Of a DNA stretch of 12,801 nt, positions 5,887 to 12,801 are shown in pieces (position 1 is the stretch's first letter; the number at the start of each line of letters is the position of its first letter). The notes beneath the pieces are model-generated. The model ran no database searches, had not been told where the DNA came from, and was given only the letters and a program-made list of their open reading frames with translations. This stretch comes from Croceicoccus sp. (GTDB lineage Bacteria; Pseudomonadota; Alphaproteobacteria; Sphingomonadales; Sphingomonadaceae): assembly GCA_029936705.1 (NCBI GenBank), contig JAPYSD010000040.1, forward strand, positions 1 through 12,801, in the 5' to 3' direction. Position numbers and translations under genes: made by a program.

Positions 5887-8028
5887 ATGTCGGCATCTTT
5901 CGCGCGCTCGCGTGACCTGGGGCGGCGCTTCTGGGCGCCGTCCTGGCTCCGATGCCGGTCGCGACCCTTGCGGATTGCATTGCGCGCAGCTGCGCTTTTT
6001 CTGCTGGCGCTGCTTGCGATCTGGCTGGTCCTCTTCATCACGAAAGGGCGCTTCCTGAAGCATCCTTTCGAAAGCATGGCTTCATCCGTGCTGGAGCGGG
6101 AGGTGGACGTCGGCGGCGAATTCAATCTCTATTTCGCGCCATTCAACGTCCGGTTCATGGCCGAAGACATGCGTATCGCGAACCCCGCATGGGCGGACGC
6201 CGAGGATTTTCTTGACGCCGAACTGGTCGACACGCGCATCAGCACTCTTCCCCTGATCTTCGGACGCACCAAGCTTCGCTGGATCGAGTTGAAGGGTAGC
6301 CGCATAGCGCTCGAGTGGGACCGGAAAGGCGAGCGCAACAGCTGGACCTTTGGCGACCCCGACACGGCCGCCGAGCCGCTGGAATTGCCCGAAATCCATC
6401 GCGGAACGATCAGCGGAACCGAAGTCAGCTATCGCGATCCCCACATGCAGCTTGCAGCGGATATCGGTATCGACACGGTCAAGGCGCAGGACACGCAGTT
6501 CGACAGCGATATCCGTTTTTCCGGCGATGGCACCATGCGCGGTCGCCCGTTCACGATCTCGGGCAGCCTGCTCAGTCCGAACGAGACAATCGCAGGCGGG
6601 CGCAATCGTCTGGCCCTGCATGCCGAAGGATCGCGGACCAGCGTTGATATAACGGGCACCCTGCCCGGAGCGACCCGGATCGAGGGAGCCGACCTGCGTA
6701 TCGACGCGCGCGGCTTCGACATTGCGCAGCTATTCGATTTCCTGGGCGTCGCGGTTCCCTCGACACGTGCCTATCGCCTCAGTTCCGCTCTCACCTATGA
6801 GGACGAGGAATGGCGGCTGACCGATCTTGGGGGCGAGTTCGGCGACAGTGACATTGCCGGTTCCCTGACCATCGCCATGCCGGACGATCGGCTGAAGCTG
6901 ACCGCCGATCTTTCAAGCGACACGCTCGACATAATCGATGCGGGGCCGGTTATCGGCTACGATCCGGAAAGGCTGGATCGCCTGGGCGGTTCGGGCGCCA
7001 TACAGCAGGTGGGAGGCCACCCCCGTGTCCTGCCAGATGCGACGTTGCGCAGCGATGCGATCAGCCGTTTCGATGCCGACATTCATTATCGCATTGCGAA
7101 ACTGCGCGCCGAAAACCTACCGATCAGCGATATCGACTTGACGCTCGATCTCGACCATTCACTGCTGAAGCTTTCGCCTGTCACGGCGAACCTGGCGGGG
7201 GGACAGTTGGCAGCCGATATTGCCGTCGATGCAAGGGGGCGGGTCGTCAACACCGATTACGACATTCGCCTGTCACCGACGCCGATGGGCACGTTGCTGG
7301 CGCGGTTCGGCGCCAAAGAAGCTGGCACCACCGGCAAGGTTTCCGCCCGGCTGCGGATGAGGGGGCGCGGCGACAGCCTGCACCAGAGCCTTGCGACAGC
7401 GAATGGCCGGATTGCCGTCATCATGCCCGCGGGGACGCTGACCACGGGCAATGTGCAGCTTTCCGAAATCGACATAGGAACCTTCGTCCAGAAGATGTTC
7501 GAGGACGAGCTTGACGAGCCGGTCCAGATCAATTGCGGACTGATCGCCTTTACGGTCCGCAACGGTATCGCCGCGGCGGACCCGATCCTTATCGACACCA
7601 AGAAGAACGTGATCGTCGGTCGCGGCGGCTTCAGCTTCCGGAACGAGGCGGTCGACCTGGCAGTGCGTGCGGATGCCAAGACATTCAGCCTGTTTTCCGG
7701 ACAGTCACCGGTTGGATTCAACGGCTGGTTCGCCCAGCCCGCAATCGATCCGATCAGCGGCGATCTTGTCGGCCGCGCCGGCGCGGGGCTGGGCCTGGCC
7801 GCCGTGGCCACGCCGGTCGCCGGGTTGCTGGCCTTTATCGATCCGGGCGATGCCAAGGCCGCCGCCTGCGGACCTATCCTGTCAGGCGCACGGGCATCGG
7901 CACAAAGGACGGCGAAGGGCAAGCCGCGCGATGACGTGGGACGGGGTACGACGGCCAAATCCGAAAGTGGAAAACAGTCCGACGAGGGTGCGCGGAAGCA
8001 GCGCAAGAAATTCCTCGGCATTTTTTGA
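5887..8028 (+). CDS. AsmA-family protein, inner-membrane anchored
   Basis: This 713-residue protein has a basic N-terminus, one membrane helix (about residues 29-51) and a large periplasmic part. The start of the periplasmic part, with FNVRFMAEDMRIANPAWA and IELKGSRIALEWD, is typical of AsmA. The C-terminal AsmA region (about 545-660) carries the family pattern of a CGLIAFTVRNG-like strand, IDTKKNVIVGRGGFSF and a hydrophobic glycine/alanine stretch before CGPI, then a lysine-rich tail. AsmA-like proteins (AsmA, TamB, YhdP) are thought to form long beta-groove bridges that carry lipids between the membranes or assist outer-membrane assembly; this one is of the shorter AsmA class. An in-frame TAA at 5872 limits the start to GTG 5881 or ATG 5887; neither has a Shine-Dalgarno, and I chose the ATG. 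It is divergent from the receptor-phoD operon and converges with the efflux operon, 80 bases from the channel stop. That 80-base gap holds no convincing terminator. Confidence 0.88.
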   Translation: MSASFARSRDLGRRFWAPSWLRCRSRPLRIALRAAALFLLALLAIWLVLFITKGRFLKHPFESMASSVLEREVDVGGEFNLYFAPFNVRFMAEDMRIANPAWADAEDFLDAELVDTRISTLPLIFGRTKLRWIELKGSRIALEWDRKGERNSWTFGDPDTAAEPLELPEIHRGTISGTEVSYRDPHMQLAADIGIDTVKAQDTQFDSDIRFSGDGTMRGRPFTISGSLLSPNETIAGGRNRLALHAEGSRTSVDITGTLPGATRIEGADLRIDARGFDIAQLFDFLGVAVPSTRAYRLSSALTYEDEEWRLTDLGGEFGDSDIAGSLTIAMPDDRLKLTADLSSDTLDIIDAGPVIGYDPERLDRLGGSGAIQQVGGHPRVLPDATLRSDAISRFDADIHYRIAKLRAENLPISDIDLTLDLDHSLLKLSPVTANLAGGQLAADIAVDARGRVVNTDYDIRLSPTPMGTLLARFGAKEAGTTGKVSARLRMRGRGDSLHQSLATANGRIAVIMPAGTLTTGNVQLSEIDIGTFVQKMFEDELDEPVQINCGLIAFTVRNGIAAADPILIDTKKNVIVGRGGFSFRNEAVDLAVRADAKTFSLFSGQSPVGFNGWFAQPAIDPISGDLVGRAGAGLGLAAVATPVAGLLAFIDPGDAKAAACGPILSGARASAQRTAKGKPRDDVGRGTTAKSESGKQSDEGARKQRKKFLGIF

Positions 8029-8108
8029 AAGGAACTGGTCCGTCAACGGATTGGCCGCCTCCGCCACCTTAGCTCTCGCGCTGAACAAGGCCTTAGACAA
8101 CCATAGCC

Positions 8109-9545
8109 CTATTGCGCATCGCCCTGTGTCTGTCCGCTCTCCGTCCAACCCCCACCCAGCGCGCGGAAGAGGTCGACCTGCGCCAGGGCGACGGCGCGGC
8201 GCGCGGCGGCGTAATCGGCTTCGGTAAGAGCCAGCGTGCGCTGCGCATCCAGGGCATCGAGCGCATCGATCTGGCCGCGGCTCTGACGCGCAAGGCTCAC
8301 CTTCGCCGCGCGATCCGCCGCGTCGCGCGAGGCGGCGAGCCGGTCTTCGGTCACAAGCGTATTGCGATACGCCGAAAGCGCCGTCTCGGTCTCCTCCAGA
8401 GCTTGCAGCACGGTGCCGTCGAACCGCGCGAGATCGGCGTCCGCATCGGCGCGTGCTGTCCCGATCCGCGCGCGCACGGCTTCCTGGTTCGGAAACGCCC
8501 ACGAGATCAGCGGCCCCAGCAACCATCCCAGCGGTCCCGATCCGAAGACCGGCGCGTTGCCCAGCGCCGTGGTCGATACCGAAGCGCCCAGCGTAATGCG
8601 CGGGTAAAGATCGGCCGTCGCCAAACCGATGCGCGCGGTATCGGCAGCCAGTCTGCGTTCCGCGGCCTTCACATCCGGACGCCGCGCCAACAGGGTCCGA
8701 CCATCGCCGACGGGGATCGGCACGGAAACCTCGGGCGTCGTATGGCGCTGAACCACATCGCCCGGAAGGTCCTGCGGCGTGCGGCCTGTCAGGGTCGCCA
8801 GCCGGAACAGCGCGGCATCGCGGCGCGCCTGCAGGGGCGGGATCGTCGCGGCCTGTGCCTCGCGCAATTGCGTCAGGCGCAGAACGTCGAGCTTCTGGTT
8901 GAGGCCGCGCTCGAACCGGGCCTGGGTGATGCGTTCCGATCTTGCCAGCAGTTCGACCATGTCCTCGCTAACCGCGATCTGCTGCGCGGCTGCGGCGGCA
9001 TCGACATAGGCCTGTACCGTGTCGGCGACCACCATCACCCGCACCGCGTCCGCATCCTGGCGCGCTGCCTCCAGATCCGCGCGCGAAGCCTCGATCCCGC
9101 GGGCAACGCGGCCGAACAGGTCCAGTTCGTATGCCGCCGCGAATTGACCCGTGATGCGGCGTCCTTCGCGGTCGATGCCGGGCAGTGTCTCGCTTTCCGA
9201 AACCCGGCCATAGGTGCCCGATGCCGAAACCGCGGTCTGCGGCAGCGCTTCGCCGCGCGAGCCGCGCAGCGAGGCGCGCGCCCGTTCTATCCGGGCCAGC
9301 GCGACACGGATGTCGGTATTCGCGGCCAGCGCGTCCTGTACCAATACGTCCAGCACCGGATCGTCATAGAGCTTCCACCAGTCGCCAACCGGCGCGGCAT
9401 CTGTGACGCTGGCCGACTTTGCCCCGATGAACGGCGCCCCTGCAGTGGGCGGAATGGACGGTTCGATATGATCGGGACCGACGGTGCACGCGCCAAGCGC
9501 GCTAACAGCCAGCAGGGCCGCGACGGTTTTCTTTAGCGGGAACAT
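8109..9545 (-). CDS. RND efflux outer-membrane channel lipoprotein (NodT/OprM type)
   Basis: This 478-residue protein forms the outer-membrane channel of a tripartite efflux pump. It has a lipoprotein signal with lipobox LGAC (Cys20) followed by TVGPDH, the usual start of this family. Two OEP repeats follow, with family motifs: DWWKLYDDPVLDVLV (55-69), YELDLFGR (139-146), LLARRPDV (285-292), ADLYPRITLG (311-320) and VDLFRALGGGW (457-467). Alanine-rich helical stretches match the periplasmic coiled-coil barrel of TolC/OprM, and length is normal. ATG 9545 is preferred over a longer reading from 9647, since the lipoprotein signal begins there. An AAAGGA site (9557-9552) overlaps the end of the pump gene, with a 6-base spacer. 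The pump stop is 11 bases upstream, so the two genes are one operon. Substrates cannot be inferred. Confidence 0.95.
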   Translation of the reverse strand: MFPLKKTVAALLAVSALGACTVGPDHIEPSIPPTAGAPFIGAKSASVTDAAPVGDWWKLYDDPVLDVLVQDALAANTDIRVALARIERARASLRGSRGEALPQTAVSASGTYGRVSESETLPGIDREGRRITGQFAAAYELDLFGRVARGIEASRADLEAARQDADAVRVMVVADTVQAYVDAAAAAQQIAVSEDMVELLARSERITQARFERGLNQKLDVLRLTQLREAQAATIPPLQARRDAALFRLATLTGRTPQDLPGDVVQRHTTPEVSVPIPVGDGRTLLARRPDVKAAERRLAADTARIGLATADLYPRITLGASVSTTALGNAPVFGSGPLGWLLGPLISWAFPNQEAVRARIGTARADADADLARFDGTVLQALEETETALSAYRNTLVTEDRLAASRDAADRAAKVSLARQSRGQIDALDALDAQRTLALTEADYAAARRAVALAQVDLFRALGGGWTESGQTQGDAQ

Positions 9546-9551
9546 GGAAAG

Positions 9552-9557
9552 TCCTTT
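9552..9557 (-). promoter_or_regulatory. Ribosome binding site of the channel gene at the pump stop
   Basis: Minus-strand AAAGGA shares its first base with the pump stop TGA (9559-9557) and ends 6 bases before the channel ATG at 9545. It supports the 9545 start and coupled translation of pump and channel. Confidence 0.7.
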
Positions 9558-12500
9558 CACTCCGCCGGGATCGCCAATGGGTCGTGACCCCGCGGCGTTC
9601 TCGGTTCGGACGTCCGGCGCCGCAGCGCTTCGGCCAGATTGCGGCACACGACATAGAAGGTGGGGGTGAACAGCAGGCCGAAACCCGTGACGCCCGCCAT
9701 GCCGAAGAACACCGCCGTGCCCAGCGCCTGGCGCAGTTCCGATCCCGCTCCGCTGGCGATCACCAATGGAACCGCGCCAAGGATGAACGCGAACGAGGTC
9801 ATCAGGATCGGACGCAGGCGGGTGCGCGCGGCCTGCACCGCTGCCTCCACCGGCGACAGGCCCTGCTCGTCCTCGGCCTGCTTGGCGAACTCCACCACCA
9901 GGATGGCGTTCTTCGCCGCGAGCGCGATCAGCACGACCAGCCCGATCTGGGTCAGGATGTTATTGTCCATCCCCCGCAGGTTCACGCCCAGCATCGCCGC
10001 GAACAGGCACATCGGCACGATCAGGATGATCGCCAGCGGCAGGGTCAGGCTTTCGTATTGCGCTGCCAGCACCAGGAACACGAACAGCACGGCCATGCCG
10101 AAGACGATCCCCGCGGTATTGCCCGCGATCGACTGCTGATAGGCTATGCCGGTCCATTCGGCGCCATAACCCGCCGGAAGCGTGTCCGCCGCGACCTTCT
10201 CCATGGTGGCTAGTGCCTGGCCCGTCGAGTACCCTGGCGCGACGCTGCCATCCACTTCGATCGCACGCTGCAGGTTGTAGCGCACCACGCGGTAGGGCCC
10301 GGTCTTGTTCTCGAATGTCGCGACCGAACCGATCGGGACCATCGACCCGTTGGACGATCGCGTCTGCAGGTTGGCGATATCGGCGGCCGAATTGCGGGCA
10401 TCGGCATCCGCCTGTGCAGTGACGCGATAGGTGCGGCCCAGCAGGTTGAAATCGTTGATGAAGGTCGAACCCAGATAGGTCTGCAGGGTCGAGAACACGT
10501 TCTGCGGCGGGACGCCCAGCATGTCGGCCTTGCGCCGGTCGATGTAGGCGTGGACGCGCGGCGAACCCCGGTTGAACAGCGTGTAGACCTGCTGCAGTTC
10601 GGGCTGGCTGTTGGCCTGGGCCAGCAAGGCCTGCGTAGCCTTCTCCAGCTCGGCATAGCCTTGTCCTGCCCGATCCTCGACGATCATGCGGTAGCCGCCG
10701 GGCGGAACGATGCCGTTGATGGTCGGCGGCGGGACGAGGATGATGTTCGCCTTGTCGTAACCCGCCAGCGCTTCCTGCGCTTTGGCCATGATGCTTTCTT
10801 CCGTCACGCCCAGCTCGGCGCGCCTTTCGAAGCTTTCGTAGGGGAAATAGATCGCGCCGGAATCGGGCGAGGCGGTGCGCGAGGGACCATTGAAGCCCGC
10901 GAACATCACCGCGCCGCGGATACCCTTGCCGGGAAGGATCTTCTCGGCCACCTCGCGCGTCACCTCGTCGGTGCGGGCCAGCGAGGAGCCCGGCGGAAGA
11001 AAGATCGCGGCCAGGAAATAGCCCTGGTCCTGCTGCGGAATGAATCCCGCGGGCGTCGCCCAGAACAGCCCCCCGGTCGCGGCGATCAGCGCGGCATAGC
11101 CCGCCATCATCCTGCCCGGCCGCTTCACCAGCTTCAGCGTCAGCCGTGAATAGGACTGGCTCATCCGCTCGAACGCGAGGTTGAACCGGTCGCCCGCCCC
11201 CTGCAGAGCCCGCCGCCAGCGCGGCGCATCCTCGGCCACACGCTCCTTTTCGCGCAGCAGGATCGCCGCCAGCGCAGGCGACAGGGTAAGCGAGACGATC
11301 AGCGAGATCACCGTCGCGGTCGCGATGGTAACGGCAAACTGCTTGTAGAACTGGCCGGAGATGCCGTCGATGAAAAGCGTCGGGATGAACACCGCGCACA
11401 GCACCAGCACGATGGCGACCAGCGCGCCGGAAACCTCGTCCATCGATCGCCGGGCAGCTTCGAGCGGCTTGACGCCTTCCTCGATGTAGCGCTCGACATT
11501 CTCGACCACCACGATGGCGTCGTCGACGACGATGCCGATCGCCAGGACAAGTCCGAAGAGCGAGAGATTGTTGAGCGAATAGCCTGTCGCCGCCAGCATG
11601 ATCGCCGTGCCGATCAGCGACACCGGGATCGCCACGATCGGGATCACCGCCGCCCTCCAGTTCTGGAGGAAGACGAGGATGACGAGCACGACCAGCAGCG
11701 CTGCCTCGAATAGCGTATGATAGACGGCGTCGATCGACTGACCGATGAACTCGGTCGGATTGTAGATGACCGAATATTCGAGGCCTGCGGGGAAATCGGC
11801 GACAAGCGCGTCCATCTCGTCACGCACGGTTTCGGCAGCGTCCAGCGCGTTCGAACCAGGACGCTGCAGCACGGCGATCACGACGGTCGGATTGCCCGAA
11901 AGATAGGTGTTGAGCGAATAGTCCTGCGCGCCGAGTTCGATCCGGGCGACATCCTTCACGCGCACCTGCCCGCCGCCGGCATCGCTGCGCACGATGACGT
12001 TGCCGAATTCCTCGGGCGTGGTCAGGCGGCCCTGCAGTTCGACACCGACCTGGTAGGCGCCGCTTCCGGCTGCACCGCGATCGAAGGGCGGTTGGCCCAG
12101 CGCGCCCGCCGAAACCTGCACGTTCTGCGCTCGCAGCGCCGACACGATCTCGTCCGCCGTCAGGTTGCGCGCGGCCGCCTTGCCCGGGTCGATCCAGATG
12201 CGCATGCCATAATCGCGTGCGCCGAACATCTGCACGTCGCCCACGCCGTCCAGCCGGGCGAGCCGGTCCTTCACCTGCGTCAGCGCATAGTTCGACAGAT
12301 ATTCGCGGTCATACGTGCCGTCGGGCGACTGCAGGTTCACGATCATCAGGAAGTCGGGCGATGACTTCCTGGTCACCACGCCCATCGCGCGGACTGATTC
12401 CGGCAGCCGCGGTTCGGCGATGGCAACGCGGTTCTGGACCAGCACCTGCGCCGCGTCGAGGTCGGTGCCGATCTTGAACGTGACCGTGATGGTTACCCTG

Positions 12501-12763
12501 CCGTCGCCGGTCGACTGCGAATCCATGTAGATCATGTCGTCGACGCCGTTGATCTCCTGCTCGATCGGCGCGGCGACGGTATCGGCCACGGTTTCGGCGG
12601 ACGCGCCGGGATAGGTGGCGGTGACGGTGACGGTGGGCGGCACCACGTCAGGGTATTGCGTCACGGGAAGGCCGATGAAGGCGAGCGCACCCACCACGGT
12701 GATCAGCACCGCGATGACGCCCGCGAAAATCGGCCGGTCGATGAAGAACCGGGAAAATCGCAT
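9557..12763 (-). CDS. RND efflux pump inner-membrane subunit (HAE1 family, AcrB-like)
   Basis: This 1068-residue protein is a proton-driven hydrophobic/amphiphilic efflux pump, working as a trimer in the inner membrane. It starts with MRFSRFFIDRPIFAGVIAVL, the usual HAE1 opening. The proton-relay residues are present: Asp414 and Asp415 in IVVDDAIVVVEN (411-422), Lys951 in AAKNAILVVEF, and Arg982 and Thr989 in TRLRPILMTS. With a constant offset of about 11 in the C-terminal half these match AcrB Lys940, Arg971 and Thr978. Two large periplasmic loops (about 30-345 and 570-880) lie between membrane blocks, and length is normal. The switch-loop region (623-636, FNGPSRTASPDSG) differs from the phenylalanine-rich AcrB loop. 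A minus-strand AGGA site (12775-12772) is 8 bases before ATG 12763. The channel gene follows at 11 bases; the adaptor gene expected upstream is outside the window. No regulator gene is in the window. Confidence 0.96.
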   Translation of the reverse strand: MRFSRFFIDRPIFAGVIAVLITVVGALAFIGLPVTQYPDVVPPTVTVTATYPGASAETVADTVAAPIEQEINGVDDMIYMDSQSTGDGRVTITVTFKIGTDLDAAQVLVQNRVAIAEPRLPESVRAMGVVTRKSSPDFLMIVNLQSPDGTYDREYLSNYALTQVKDRLARLDGVGDVQMFGARDYGMRIWIDPGKAAARNLTADEIVSALRAQNVQVSAGALGQPPFDRGAAGSGAYQVGVELQGRLTTPEEFGNVIVRSDAGGGQVRVKDVARIELGAQDYSLNTYLSGNPTVVIAVLQRPGSNALDAAETVRDEMDALVADFPAGLEYSVIYNPTEFIGQSIDAVYHTLFEAALLVVLVILVFLQNWRAAVIPIVAIPVSLIGTAIMLAATGYSLNNLSLFGLVLAIGIVVDDAIVVVENVERYIEEGVKPLEAARRSMDEVSGALVAIVLVLCAVFIPTLFIDGISGQFYKQFAVTIATATVISLIVSLTLSPALAAILLREKERVAEDAPRWRRALQGAGDRFNLAFERMSQSYSRLTLKLVKRPGRMMAGYAALIAATGGLFWATPAGFIPQQDQGYFLAAIFLPPGSSLARTDEVTREVAEKILPGKGIRGAVMFAGFNGPSRTASPDSGAIYFPYESFERRAELGVTEESIMAKAQEALAGYDKANIILVPPPTINGIVPPGGYRMIVEDRAGQGYAELEKATQALLAQANSQPELQQVYTLFNRGSPRVHAYIDRRKADMLGVPPQNVFSTLQTYLGSTFINDFNLLGRTYRVTAQADADARNSAADIANLQTRSSNGSMVPIGSVATFENKTGPYRVVRYNLQRAIEVDGSVAPGYSTGQALATMEKVAADTLPAGYGAEWTGIAYQQSIAGNTAGIVFGMAVLFVFLVLAAQYESLTLPLAIILIVPMCLFAAMLGVNLRGMDNNILTQIGLVVLIALAAKNAILVVEFAKQAEDEQGLSPVEAAVQAARTRLRPILMTSFAFILGAVPLVIASGAGSELRQALGTAVFFGMAGVTGFGLLFTPTFYVVCRNLAEALRRRTSEPRTPRGHDPLAIPAE

Positions 12764-12801
12764 GGGTCTTGTCCTGGAATATCTGGCCCTGACCGCCGGC
12801 G
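12764..12801 (-). other. Leader of the pump gene at the window edge
   Basis: Only 38 bases precede the pump start. They contain the ribosome site CCAGGAC (AGGA at 12775-12772). No stop codon is seen in any minus-strand frame here, so I cannot say whether the end of an adaptor gene lies in this piece. The pump is normally preceded by a membrane-fusion protein gene, which would lie beyond 12801. Confidence 0.5.

Noticed and set aside
8029..8108. Terminator between the convergent AsmA and channel genes
   Set aside because: The best hairpin, TCCG (8039-8042) with CGGA (8047-8050), has only four pairs and no T run on either strand. The T6 run at 8021-8026 lies in the AsmA end and has no stem before it.
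8112..9536. 474-codon open frame on the plus strand opposite the channel gene
   Set aside because: It mirrors almost exactly the extent of the NodT/OprM-type gene, whose motifs are intact. Its product is arginine-rich and low in structure, typical of a shadow frame.
9546..9647. Longer channel start at 9647
   Set aside because: It would put 34 residues before a lipoprotein signal peptide and overlap the pump gene by about 90 bases. The 9545 start has its own ribosome site.
9960..11399. 479-codon open frame on the minus strand inside the pump gene
   Set aside because: It is a shifted frame within the RND pump, which is complete in its own frame with all key residues. No sign of a frameshift or a separate start.
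12764..12801. End of an adaptor (membrane-fusion) gene at the right edge
   Set aside because: It is expected from the usual gene order, but the 38 bases show no stop codon in any frame and no recognisable adaptor sequence, so no gene was called.
1..12801. Mobile elements, CRISPR arrays, tRNA/rRNA or phage genes
   Set aside because: Read on both strands, the window shows no spaced repeat array, no transposase or integrase, no terminal inverted repeats with target duplications and no tRNA-like fold. Composition looks even throughout.

Overview
This is a GC-rich, tightly packed chromosomal stretch, most likely from an alphaproteobacterium of the Sphingomonadales type (sphingomonad or erythrobacter relatives). 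The assignment rests on the sphingomonad-style TonB-dependent receptor with a GGGGG leader, the AsmA subtype, and strong G/C preference at third codon positions. It is an inference from style; no taxonomic marker gene is present. I see no tRNA, rRNA, CRISPR array, insertion sequence, integrase or phage gene. Six of the seven protein genes are complete.

Layout from left to right. (1) Positions 3-386, plus strand: the C-terminal end of a protein I do not recognise, followed 15 bases later by a complete polysaccharide/oligosaccharide flippase-like membrane protein (402-1670). This is probably the end of an envelope- or exopolysaccharide-related operon. (2) Positions 5714 down to 1690, minus strand: a two-gene operon encoding a TonB-dependent outer-membrane receptor (5714-3372) and a Tat-exported PhoD-type phosphatase/phosphodiesterase (3357-1690). 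They are joined by a strong Shine-Dalgarno that overlaps the receptor stop codon. (3) Positions 5715-5886: a divergent control region with several inverted repeats. (4) Positions 5887-8028, plus strand: an AsmA-family protein with one N-terminal membrane anchor. (5) Positions 12763 down to 8109, minus strand: an RND multidrug-type efflux operon with the inner-membrane pump (12763-9557) and the outer-membrane lipoprotein channel (9545-8109). The periplasmic adaptor is not in the window and probably lies just beyond the right edge.

How the genes work together. The receptor and PhoD protein read as a nutrient-acquisition pair: one brings a ligand through the outer membrane, the other cleaves a phosphate ester in the periplasm. 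The ligand is not readable from sequence. The pump and channel should form a tripartite efflux complex with a missing adaptor. The AsmA protein is divergent from the receptor operon and may share regulation with it, but nothing proves a functional link.

On novelty: all complete genes belong to well-known families, and I do not see a clearly new system. The points most worth a second look are the receptor-PhoD pairing with its unusual leader region and the unrecognised protein at the left edge.
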